The notes under the pieces: generated by a model
Told to the model about the DNA's origin: nothing
What the model saw: only the letters and a program-made list of their open reading frames with translations
Database searches by the model: none
Program-made: the position numbers and the translations under genes
From: Candidatus Moraniibacteriota bacterium
GTDB lineage: Bacteria > Patescibacteriota > Minisyncoccia > Moranbacterales > UBA9337
Assembly (NCBI GenBank): GCA_003510795.1
Contig: DOKP01000076.1
Span: 576-18,345 of the forward strand
Length of the DNA: 17,770 nucleotides
Direction of reading: 5' to 3'
In this document: one piece after another, positions 1 to 7,638 of the stretch
How the letters are laid out: the number at the start of each line of letters is the position of its first letter
How positions within the stretch are numbered: the stretch's first letter is position 1

Positions 1-103
1 ATGGGGGCATATATTAAATTGTTCTGCTACTATTAGATTCTTCAGCAGAAGTCCTGGAAACTGACCTTTCCAGCGCTATCCGCGAACTATGGGGGCATAT
101 ATT
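1..103. repeat. Direct repeat pair with 88-base period and internal hairpin
   Basis: The 15-base word atgggggcatatatt occurs at 1-15 and again at 89-103, giving a period of 88. Between the copies lies a perfect 7-bp inverted repeat, ctggaaa at 54-60 and tttccag at 67-73, with a 6-base loop. The segment is richer in GC than its surroundings and does not continue the glycosylase reading frame to its right. Only one full unit is visible because the window begins inside the repeat, so it may be part of a longer tandem array, a mobile repeat or an assembly edge. Confidence 0.6.
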
Positions 104-406
104 CAATTTTAAATTTAAAATTTTAAATTTAAAATTCTTTTGACCCCTTTGAGCCTTCAAAAGCAGATGTCCTGTCATCTTCAAGTGCACATACATCGTT
201 TTTCCTCCACTTAAATCAATGAAAATATTTTTTCCAATTCTTCGCACTCTCAAAATCTTTCTTCCAGCAATGCCAGCTTGAAATTTTTTTAAACTAACTC
301 CTTTAATCCCATTTTCCCATTCACTCCAAAAATCAACTATCCGGTAGCTGACTATTTTTTTATTCAAATCATTGACAATTGTCTCAACCTCAGGTAATTC
401 CGGCAT
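14..406 (-). pseudogene. mutM: Formamidopyrimidine-DNA glycosylase, N-terminal fragment
   Basis: Fpg/MutM excises oxidised purines such as 8-oxoguanine and cuts the resulting abasic site (base excision repair). The start MPELPEVETI is the family signature: after Met removal the N-terminal Pro is the catalytic nucleophile, followed by the catalytic Glu. K59 in RRIGKNIFIDL matches the conserved lysine of the family, and HLKMTGHLL (74-82) is the conserved strand after it. Similarity stops near residue 90. The rest is translated from an AT-rich repeat and the 88-base repeat, ending at a TAA near position 14. A normal family member is about 270 residues with a helix-two-turn-helix and a C-terminal zinc finger; both are missing. 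None of the three minus-strand frames through 1-103 restores recognisable Fpg sequence. Either the gene is disrupted by repeat DNA or the assembly is wrong here. Family is certain; functional state is not. Confidence 0.8.
105..136. repeat. AT-only tandem repeat at the mutM break
   Basis: Two perfect copies of the 14-base unit attttaaatttaaa (106-119 and 120-133) sit inside a 32-base stretch with no G or C. The stretch falls exactly where the glycosylase reading frame loses similarity to its family, so it is a plausible recombination or replication-slippage point. Similar short AAATTTAAA runs recur in the window, for example near 12270. Confidence 0.7.
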
Positions 407-763
407 ATATTTTCGCTCGCTAATAAATTAATTCTTTTCTTCTTATTCTAATAGAAAATATGCTATTGGTCTAGCTCAAAAATCCACCATCAATTTTAGT
501 ATCCATCCCTCTCATCTATTTACTATTTCCCCTTATAGCTATATCTTTAAAATAAAGTAAAACGGCGAGCAATAATCAATGTTCAATACTCATTCAATAT
601 TCAACTCTCAATAAGCCAATTGAATATTAAATTATTGACTATTAAATGTATATTGATTATTGAATATTATAATCTTAAATTCCCAACTTCATAAATTCCC
701 AGATTCCTAAATTCATATTTTATCAATACCCCAACTTAGCTAATCAACTACTTAACTAACACC
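407..763. other. AT-rich divergent spacer with an imperfect palindrome
   Basis: This gap separates mutM (minus) from the first polymerase gene (plus) and holds no credible gene. The main feature is an imperfect palindrome at 571-661. Its outer arms are aataatcaat (571-580) and attgattatt (652-661); its inner arms are aatattcaa (596-604) and ttgaatatt (620-628). It is built of repeated TATTGAA/CATTGAA-type words, seen again at 9231-9290. A perfect TATAAT hexamer lies at 668-673, about 90 bases before the 764 start, but no good -35 box stands at the right distance, so no promoter is called. Confidence 0.5.
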
Positions 764-2077
764 ATGCTCGAATTCCTCACCAAATTACTTTTCTTATATT
801 TACCTTTCCAACTCGCGCTTAATCCAGCCGAGGGTTTTGATTTGGCCTCGGTGCGAATTATTATTCCACTTTTATTTCTCGTGTGGCTAATCGACTGCCT
901 AAAAAATAAAAAAATAATTGTTCCTAATAATTTAACTTTTTTCTTACTAATCTCTTTTTTATTTTTCACTTCTTTTTCTTTATTTTTTGCTACTAATTAT
1001 GTTTGGGGACTAAGAAAGCTACTCTTTCTATTTTCGATTTTTCCGCTCTTTTTTATTATCCATGCTATCTTCTCATCTAATCAGGCTAAAAAACTCTCCT
1101 TGCTTAAATTCACAGCTCTGGGGGGCGTTTTTGCAGCACTTCTCGGAATAATTCAATTTTTATTACAGTTTGTCATTCCTTTAAATAAACTGTATTCCGC
1201 TTGGGCGATTATCATTGTTCCTTTCTTGGGAAATTCTTTTTCTCAAGCGGTACTGACTAATCCTAGCTGGCTGGTAAACGTCGGGGGGCACACTCTGCTT
1301 CGAGCTACGGCTTTTTTTCCTGATCCGCATATGTTAGCTTTTTATCTTAACATCACTGGTTTAATTTCTTTGGGAATTTATTTTTCTCAAAAAGAAATAA
1401 ATCACCCAAAAAATTATTATCTCTTATTTTCACTCACGATATTTCTCACTAGCTTTTTAACTTTTTCCCGCGGAGGATATCTGGGATTAATTAGCGGAAT
1501 TCTATTTTTTAGTTTTTTCACTTTCAAATCAAAACTTAAATCAATTTTTAATACACCCAAAAAATTATTTTTGACTCTCTCTACTTCTTTAATCTTAATC
1601 ACTATTATTTTTATTCCTAACCCTGTCTCCAATAGACTATTTTCCAGTTTCAATCTTTCCGAAGGATCGAATATCGGTCGAATTAAAACTTGGCAGCAAT
1701 CCCTTGAGGTAATTTCCAATAATCCGATTTTGGGTGTGGGCCTAGGCAATTACTCGCTCGCTATTAAACCTTCGGCTGATTACAGGGAGCCTATTTATTC
1801 CCATAACACTTTTCTGGATATCGCTGCTGAAACTGGGATTTTAAATGCTCTTGTCTGGCTACTTTTATTTTTATTTAGTATTATTAACTTTACTCGGGGA
1901 TTTATTAAAAATAATGATTTTATCAATCTAGCCCTAGCCGCTGCTCTAGTGGCACTCTCCATTCATTCCTTATTTGAAACCGTCATATTTTCAGTGCACA
2001 TACTACCGCTTATTATTTTAATTCTCAGCCTCAATAAGGTGCCCTCCGAAACCATCCCAGCGATAAAAAAGTTATGA
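764..2077 (+). CDS. Wzy/WaaL-type O-antigen polymerase or ligase, multi-pass membrane protein
   Basis: This 437-residue, strongly hydrophobic protein has roughly eleven membrane segments. Family-typical motifs appear in order: R180 followed by FFPDPHMLAFYL (184-195), SRGGYLGL (235-242), PILGVGLGNY (321-330) and YSHNTFLDIAAETG (345-358). The last block, in the large extracytoplasmic loop, carries the conserved His of O-antigen ligases and Wzy polymerases. Known family members join undecaprenyl-diphosphate-linked glycan units, or move a finished glycan onto an acceptor, on the outer face of the membrane. Sequence alone does not separate polymerase from ligase. The ATG at 764 is chosen because the hydrophobic N-terminus begins at once; no convincing Shine-Dalgarno precedes it. 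A second protein of the same type follows on the same strand. No glycosyltransferase or flippase gene is nearby, so the glycan cannot be named. Confidence 0.85.
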   Translation: MLEFLTKLLFLYLPFQLALNPAEGFDLASVRIIIPLLFLVWLIDCLKNKKIIVPNNLTFFLLISFLFFTSFSLFFATNYVWGLRKLLFLFSIFPLFFIIHAIFSSNQAKKLSLLKFTALGGVFAALLGIIQFLLQFVIPLNKLYSAWAIIIVPFLGNSFSQAVLTNPSWLVNVGGHTLLRATAFFPDPHMLAFYLNITGLISLGIYFSQKEINHPKNYYLLFSLTIFLTSFLTFSRGGYLGLISGILFFSFFTFKSKLKSIFNTPKKLFLTLSTSLILITIIFIPNPVSNRLFSSFNLSEGSNIGRIKTWQQSLEVISNNPILGVGLGNYSLAIKPSADYREPIYSHNTFLDIAAETGILNALVWLLLFLFSIINFTRGFIKNNDFINLALAAALVALSIHSLFETVIFSVHILPLIILILSLNKVPSETIPAIKKL

Positions 2078-2101
2078 AATATAATATCGCCTAGCTTCAA
2101 A

Positions 2102-2208
2102 ATTATCGTTTCAAACCGTTTAATTGTTTGATTTATAGTATAGACAATTTCAATAAACAATTACAGGTGCGAAATGATGATTTTGGAGCCAGCACACTAA
2201 ACGATAAT
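2102..2208 (+). repeat. Nested inverted repeats filling the gap before the second Wzy-like gene
   Basis: Two perfect inverted repeats are nested. The outer arms are attatcgttt (2102-2111) and aaacgataat (2199-2208), 10 bp each. The inner arms are taattgttt (2121-2129) and aaacaatta (2155-2163), 9 bp each. The distal outer arm overlaps the first two bases of the ATG at 2207. If the transcript from 764 runs through, this RNA could fold around the start codon and couple or restrict its translation. It could equally be a palindromic repeat element like those at 9099-9229 and 12299-12436. Confidence 0.55.
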
Positions 2209-3412
2209 GCCTAATTCAATCTCCGCTAAAAATTTAATCTACTTCACGCTATTTTTTTCTCCTGCTTATTTGATTAGATTTTCAATTTTTAAAATTCCAC
2301 TTAATTTGCTGGATATTTTAATTCTGCTCACAATGGGTATCTGGATTTATGAAAATAATTTACATCTGTTGGAAAAAATAAAAAAATCTCTTAGAAAAAT
2401 TATTTTTATCCTGCCCCCTATAGCACTTATTTTACTGGGACTTTTTATTTCAGCTTTACTGAATAATAATCTACTTAGAGAATTAGGCATCATAAAAAGC
2501 TGGTTTATTTTACCGATTATTTTCGGCTTTATCACTTTTGTTGAAATTAAAAAAAATTTAGAATTCGATAAAATTCTAAACGCTATTTTCTTTTCATCTT
2601 CTTTTATCTCTATCATAAGTCTTCTTTACCTTACCTTGGGTCAATCAACTTATGATGGACGCATCAACGCTTTTTATCTTTCACCCAATCATTTAGCTAT
2701 GATAATTGCGCCTGGCTTTTTAATTGGATGCTGGAAACTTGTTACAAAGAAAAACATAAATTATTATTTAATAATTTATCTTGTACTTATGGCTCTTTCC
2801 CTGTTTTATACCCATTCTTATGCCACTTGGATTAGTATATTTTTTTCTATTTTCGTGATTTTCATTTCTGCCCGGAAAAAATATCTTTTAATTTTAATCA
2901 TAGTAATTTTATTCTTCTTTTCCCTGGAATACAATTCTGACAAATTCAAAAATATTTTCAATTATTCAGCCAGCTCTTCTTTGAAATCAAGATTGGTTAT
3001 CTGGCAAGTTTCTGAGAAAATTATCTTTGATAATTGGCTTTGGGGAATTGGAGCGGGAAATTTTCAAGAGAAATATTTATCCTACCAAAAATATTTTACT
3101 CCTTATCCGCAGTGGGCCGTACCTCAGCCACACAATATTTTCTTAGCTTTTTGGCTTCAGACAGGACTTATTGGACTAATTGGTTTTTTATATCTAATAA
3201 TTGCTTGGAGTCTAAAAACAATAAAAATCCTTACTTTATCTAAGGATTCTACTGAGAAAAATCTATCTTTAATTTTACTTGCAATTATTTTTTCTATGCT
3301 AATCACCGGATTGTTTGACACCCCTTACTGGAAAAATGATTTATCTCTGATATTTTGGACCATAATTTCTGTAGGCTCTAGCCGCGCTGTTTTTATTAAA
3401 GAAGAATTCTAA
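2207..3412 (+). CDS. Second Wzy/WaaL-type O-antigen polymerase or ligase
   Basis: This 401-residue polytopic membrane protein has about ten to twelve hydrophobic segments. It shares the layout of the gene upstream but is clearly diverged: GRINAFYLSPNHLA (151-164) stands in the place of the arginine/FFPDPH block, GIGAGNF (280-286) is the glycine-rich motif, and PQPHNIFLAFWLQTG (306-320) is the His-containing motif before the last helices. The SRGG motif is replaced by THSYATW (202-208). The role is probably glycan polymerisation or ligation at the outer face of the inner membrane. A tandem pair could be one polymerase and one ligase, or two polymerases for different glycans. Its 3' end overlaps the convergent gene at 3396 by 17 bases, with no terminator visible between them. 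No clear Shine-Dalgarno precedes the ATG; a nested inverted repeat does. Confidence 0.8.
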   Translation: MPNSISAKNLIYFTLFFSPAYLIRFSIFKIPLNLLDILILLTMGIWIYENNLHLLEKIKKSLRKIIFILPPIALILLGLFISALLNNNLLRELGIIKSWFILPIIFGFITFVEIKKNLEFDKILNAIFFSSSFISIISLLYLTLGQSTYDGRINAFYLSPNHLAMIIAPGFLIGCWKLVTKKNINYYLIIYLVLMALSLFYTHSYATWISIFFSIFVIFISARKKYLLILIIVILFFFSLEYNSDKFKNIFNYSASSSLKSRLVIWQVSEKIIFDNWLWGIGAGNFQEKYLSYQKYFTPYPQWAVPQPHNIFLAFWLQTGLIGLIGFLYLIIAWSLKTIKILTLSKDSTEKNLSLILLAIIFSMLITGLFDTPYWKNDLSLIFWTIISVGSSRAVFIKEEF

Positions 3413-4508
3413 ATAACCCCTCGCTTTTTCTGTCTATGAAAAACAAGAAGTCTTCATTGGGAGATAACAATAAATTAGTTGCATCTATATCCTGCTTAAT
3501 GTATTTCTCCTCTATAATTTTTTCTTTCTTGGCGCTTTCAATATTTATCTTCCAAAATAGATCTTTAGTATAAATTTTATTATTCAAATAACCATTGGGC
3601 ATAACTAAATTGTTTTCGATGTTTACCGGCATCGCGCAATACACACTCTTATTATTATTTGTCCAAACACACTTGTCGACCATGGTGGGAAAATTTAAAT
3701 TTAAACAATCATTAGTTTTTATATCACAAACTTCTAAAATTAAATTACTTCCTCCTTTTTGAGAAACACTACTTCTCAAGAATTTACCTCCATCTTTGGA
3801 CCACAAATAATCAGCTCCGAATTTCAATTCTCCCTTTTTCTCCAACTCTCCCTCTCCAAAGGGTATTATCGTTAAATTTGACTCTTTGAAAGCGTCTGGC
3901 TGCAACCAGAAAGAAGCCTTGGCTGATCTTGGTATATCGCTTATATAAATTTTGTCATCTTCAATTTTGGCTATCTCCTTCCAGTTGCTTCCATCTGGGT
4001 CAGAAATATTTAAAGTTTTCTTTCCACTGGCTTGGTCTTCGTAAGTATAGACAATTTTCTGATAAAAATTTATCCAATTTAGAGCTTTTGAATTTTTTAT
4101 AAGTTTTTCTTTATTTCCAAAAGAATACAAATAGAAAGAATCTTTAATTTTCAGTATGGCTTCCTTCTTATTTTTATTCCAAATTATTTGCTCTGCTTCA
4201 TTGAAATCATCATTAGATAATTTATTCTTAATAGATTTTCCATCAAATGAAGCCGTCCAAAAACTTCTGTCTTCACTGCTATAATACTGGATTTTCTCAC
4301 CATCTTCGCTTAGCGACAAACCTCGTGTGCCTTTTCCAACTAGCTGAACCATCTTATCCAGGTTGGTAAGGTTGGTTTTTTTGTCATTTTTCATCAGTTT
4401 ATCTGCAGGGACGCTTTGCTCGTCTTGCGCCAAAAATAAATTGTACGCAATATAAAAACTCCCCACTAAAAAAAGTAACACTGATGAAATTATAAAAACT
4501 TTCTTCAT
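3396..4508 (-). CDS. Membrane-anchored extracytoplasmic protein, TolB/WD40-like beta-propeller
   Basis: This 370-residue protein has one N-terminal membrane segment (about residues 3-25, after MKKVF) and an outward-facing remainder. That part reads as repeated beta-strand blades of the type LSEDGEKIQYYS, WSKDGGKFLRSS and LSPNEDFLFFID, the SxDG-x-hydrophobic pattern seen in TolB/WD40-like propellers. Four cysteines occur close together (EVCD, NDCLN, DKCVW, VYCAM), which fits disulfides outside the cytoplasm. The hydrophobic segment lacks a lipobox. It is the last gene of the minus-strand block, 24 bases after the large surface protein, so it may act with it as an assembly, anchoring or binding partner. 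The propeller call rests on pattern only; the specific function is unknown. Confidence 0.6.
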   Translation of the reverse strand: MKKVFIISSVLLFLVGSFYIAYNLFLAQDEQSVPADKLMKNDKKTNLTNLDKMVQLVGKGTRGLSLSEDGEKIQYYSSEDRSFWTASFDGKSIKNKLSNDDFNEAEQIIWNKNKKEAILKIKDSFYLYSFGNKEKLIKNSKALNWINFYQKIVYTYEDQASGKKTLNISDPDGSNWKEIAKIEDDKIYISDIPRSAKASFWLQPDAFKESNLTIIPFGEGELEKKGELKFGADYLWSKDGGKFLRSSVSQKGGSNLILEVCDIKTNDCLNLNFPTMVDKCVWTNNNKSVYCAMPVNIENNLVMPNGYLNNKIYTKDLFWKINIESAKKEKIIEEKYIKQDIDATNLLLSPNEDFLFFIDRKSEGLFRILL

Positions 4509-4532
4509 TTTTAGATTATCTAAAAAAATTAT

Positions 4533-7500
4533 CTAAGATTTCTTTTGCCCCAAAGTCATAATGACTCCCGATGCGAAAATAATAGTCACGACGGTCATCA
4601 TCAATCTAAACATAAAAATCATTTGTTCCGGAACATTGTAAGCCAATCCTGCTATTATCTTTGAGGCTTTCTTCGCGATAGTTGCATTGGCTGGATCAGA
4701 TACTTTCACCGTTATTGAATCTGCTATCTTTTTGCCCCCCGTTTCGCCTTCTGCCAAGCCCCAGCTTTTTAAATTCGCCCTCTGAGCATCTGATTGCCAA
4801 TATTCAGCTTCAAAAGAAATATTTACCATTGATCCTGGCGAGTAAGAACTTAAGTCTATAGTACAAGAAGCGCTAGTGCATCCTTCACCGACAGGTGTTC
4901 CATTAACTGAATACTTAACATTTTTTAAGCTATCCTTAATCCACTCCGGATAATATGTCGGCGTAATCGTAACCGAACCACTTCCATTAAATACGTTTTC
5001 TTTGCAATCAGGCATTGCCTCCGGAAGCGTCTTGGGATCCGCCGGATCAACTTTTGTCGGATCAACTACGGTCACATACGTGCCCATTACCGCGGTGTCG
5101 TCAGCTTTACCATTTAAATCCTTACAAATATTCTCTCCCGTAGTATTATCAACTACGTCTCCTCTATTTATTCTATTATTAGGACCAATGCCTACCATCG
5201 GCTTGGTAACTACAAAATCTCTACTAATTGTTAATTTTTCTCCGCTATTTTTGCCTGCAACTATGGCCTCAGGACTCGCAGTATCATTAGCTACAACACT
5301 CAAAATATGATTATCACCCGGCCTTCCTTCCAAAAGAAATGTTACACTATTTCCTTGTTTTGTTTCATGCTCTCCTAAAGTATTTATACTTTTTCCATCC
5401 AATAGCCAAAGATAATTACTAATCCCGCTACCAAGAGACTTATTTAGCGTAGCCGTGATAATTTGATTTTCAAGCACTTCACAACTTCCTTCCATTGCAC
5501 AGATTTCTGTTTTACCTACTTCAATCTTTATTCCACCGCTATTACTCTTACTTGGCTCAATTAAAATATCGCTTCGACCGCTTCTTGTTGTCCCTGTAGA
5601 ACCAGTCCCAGTATCAAAAAACTCCTCACTCTCTACAGAAAATCTCAAGAAATCATAAGTAACATCTTCTCCTGCAGAATTTTTTACTGTAGTAGTGTTT
5701 AATTGTAGTTCCAACTGGTCCAATCCTAAACCTTCTAATAATTTTATATTATTAGTTTTTCTAAAAAGTTCATTATTAGACAATAGCACCCAACCCTCAT
5801 TTAAAGTAAGTTGGTCCTTGGTCCCTTTAAATCCATAAATAGACCATTTGTAATAAATTTGGCTAGTATCAACATTTGGATCGCTTGTATTGCTTGCAAT
5901 AGTCAACGTATCTCCACCTTTTGATTTTCCAAGGTTATCAGTCCCTAAGGAACCAATATTGGGATTTTTAGGATAAAAATCCATAGTAGTTTCCATGTTA
6001 TCCGCCTGGTTGCCGTCTGTCGGCGCTACTAAATTAAATTTTAAACACTTGTCTATATCAACATAAGCAAAAGGTATTTCCACTAAAAAGTTTCTTATTT
6101 TATTTGCATAGATACCTCTTTCTATTTTACATTCCTCATCACCTTCTTTATTGAAAATATTATTAACCAACGCATAACTTATCGCCACAGAAGAATCATC
6201 ATGTTTAGTAGGTAAATATGCCTGACCTTCCACAATCACTCCTATCTTATCTCCTGGCGAATATGTCCAAGATGCTTTGTCCATACCTAATCCAGCCACA
6301 TTGGCTTCATCATTATTCTCGTTATCGATGGTGCTCGGATCGTTCGGATCAGTTCCCCAAAAATCTTCCTCCCCCGCTCCAAAATTACCATCACCCACTT
6401 CCATCCCGGAAACTTTTGGAAATTTATGTTCGCATTTTAATTCTACCTGATCTTCAGTCAATACTTTTGTTTTACAAGCTGGATCAGCTGTCCCAACTTT
6501 TTGGTTTAAAATTTTATCGCAATCACTCCCCGCTGCATAACCTCCTATGCATGGAATAATTTGATTACAGTTTGGTTCTATTAGATCCAAGTCTTCATTG
6601 GAAACACACAGCGGTATAGTGCTATCCGGGCAAGTAGTTTTATCAGTTTCCGGATCACAATCCGGATCATAACCAGAATCAGTAAATATTTCTGTGTAAA
6701 TCTTATTTGTTCCGTATGTTGTTTCTTGATGTGCTGGCGTTTCTACAGCAACTTCAGTTGATGATGATGATGATGATGATCCTCCACTAGAAGTAGTTTC
6801 TTCTGTTGTGCCTGAAGCACTTCCGCCAGAAGCACTCGAGCTAGAATTAGAAGAAGCACTTCCCATATCATATTGAGGCACTTCGGTTGTTTCGCTGGTA
6901 AATCCACACTCCAAAATATCCGTATTTGTACATAAAATCTGACCGTCTCCACACCCTCTATCATCTTCTCCACTACTAACTTCAGTGGTAGCCATCTCAT
7001 AATTTTTTCCTGAAATAAAATCGTGTAAATAACAATAGTCTGTCTCTTGCACATTAACTCGGCCTCCTTTGTGCGCACCGTATCCATCGCTATCTGTATC
7101 TGAAGAGTAATTCGCTTTTGCTTTTATAAAGCCTCCGTTTGCCACTGTTCTCATTGCCTCTATTTTCCAATCATCAATATTTATCCTATCATTCCCATCA
7201 ACATCACAAGAGCCTTTCCAGGCAGCGTCTCCTTTTTTAAGACCCTCTTCACAGCCGGGGTGCTTGATATACCAAGTAAAATACATATTTTCTACACCTT
7301 CTTGAAAATATTTCGGGATAGCGGTAGCTGTTACTTTTTCACCAAATTTAGGATTAGTAGGATTGAAAAATATATCCACTTCAGCCGCAGGAGTCTTTTG
7401 ATCTCCCACGTTAAATGATTCTCCAAGATTTTTAACAGAGTCCTTGTCTACATGATAACGATTTTCCAATTGTTGCGCTGCTTTATTCGCATTAAAAGTT

Positions 7501-7619
7501 GGCTCCTTTGGTTTACCTAAGGAAAGAGCTAGCGCTGGTTGAGCAATCAGCAAAACAACTTCTGCAAAAATTGTGCTAAGAAGCAATACCTTTTTTATAA
7601 CTTTTTTTATTTTTTTCAT
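4533..7619 (-). CDS. Large secreted cysteine-rich surface protein with calcium-loop motifs and C-terminal membrane anchor
   Basis: This 1028-residue protein begins with a signal peptide (about 1-31, ending AQPALA) and ends with a hydrophobic segment (about 995-1022) followed by GQKKS, so most of it should lie outside the membrane and be tethered at the C-terminus. Residues 123-396 carry about 14 cysteines. A dockerin/EF-hand-like loop, DVDGNDRINIDDW, lies at 139-151; DTDSDGYG at 174-181 is a second acidic loop. A thrombospondin-type-3-like stretch, GTDPNDPSTIDNENNDE, lies at 422-438. A Ser/Gly/Thr-rich linker spans about 253-288. Later parts, such as NYLWLLDGKSI and SVVANDTASP, resemble PKD/Ig-like beta domains. 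No enzyme motif was recognised. It follows the secretion-like genes on the same strand, so it may be their outer component, a substrate or an adhesin. Architecture is well supported; function is inferred. Confidence 0.65.
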   Translation of the reverse strand: MKKIKKVIKKVLLLSTIFAEVVLLIAQPALALSLGKPKEPTFNANKAAQQLENRYHVDKDSVKNLGESFNVGDQKTPAAEVDIFFNPTNPKFGEKVTATAIPKYFQEGVENMYFTWYIKHPGCEEGLKKGDAAWKGSCDVDGNDRINIDDWKIEAMRTVANGGFIKAKANYSSDTDSDGYGAHKGGRVNVQETDYCYLHDFISGKNYEMATTEVSSGEDDRGCGDGQILCTNTDILECGFTSETTEVPQYDMGSASSNSSSSASGGSASGTTEETTSSGGSSSSSSSTEVAVETPAHQETTYGTNKIYTEIFTDSGYDPDCDPETDKTTCPDSTIPLCVSNEDLDLIEPNCNQIIPCIGGYAAGSDCDKILNQKVGTADPACKTKVLTEDQVELKCEHKFPKVSGMEVGDGNFGAGEEDFWGTDPNDPSTIDNENNDEANVAGLGMDKASWTYSPGDKIGVIVEGQAYLPTKHDDSSVAISYALVNNIFNKEGDEECKIERGIYANKIRNFLVEIPFAYVDIDKCLKFNLVAPTDGNQADNMETTMDFYPKNPNIGSLGTDNLGKSKGGDTLTIASNTSDPNVDTSQIYYKWSIYGFKGTKDQLTLNEGWVLLSNNELFRKTNNIKLLEGLGLDQLELQLNTTTVKNSAGEDVTYDFLRFSVESEEFFDTGTGSTGTTRSGRSDILIEPSKSNSGGIKIEVGKTEICAMEGSCEVLENQIITATLNKSLGSGISNYLWLLDGKSINTLGEHETKQGNSVTFLLEGRPGDNHILSVVANDTASPEAIVAGKNSGEKLTISRDFVVTKPMVGIGPNNRINRGDVVDNTTGENICKDLNGKADDTAVMGTYVTVVDPTKVDPADPKTLPEAMPDCKENVFNGSGSVTITPTYYPEWIKDSLKNVKYSVNGTPVGEGCTSASCTIDLSSYSPGSMVNISFEAEYWQSDAQRANLKSWGLAEGETGGKKIADSITVKVSDPANATIAKKASKIIAGLAYNVPEQMIFMFRLMMTVVTIIFASGVIMTLGQKKS
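6760..6780. repeat. (GAT)7 trinucleotide microsatellite
   Basis: Seven uninterrupted GAT units lie inside the large surface-protein gene. On the coding strand they read as consecutive serines in the low-complexity linker near residues 281-287. Changes in copy number would alter linker length without shifting the frame. Confidence 0.8.
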
Positions 7620-7638
7620 TTTTAATAATTTTATCTTA

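Noticed and set aside
1..103. Possible CRISPR array
   Set aside because: Only one pair of 15-base repeats is visible, with a 73-base gap holding its own hairpin; there are no regular spacers and no cas genes.
1417..1749. Minus-strand frame of 110 codons
   Set aside because: It is antisense to the first Wzy-like gene, whose conserved motifs run through the same bases.
3396..3412. Shared terminator between the convergent genes
   Set aside because: The coding ends overlap by 17 bases and no stem with a T-run is visible there.
6743..7087. Minus-strand frame with a run of histidines
   Set aside because: It is a shifted frame of the surface-protein gene; the His run is the GAT microsatellite read out of frame.
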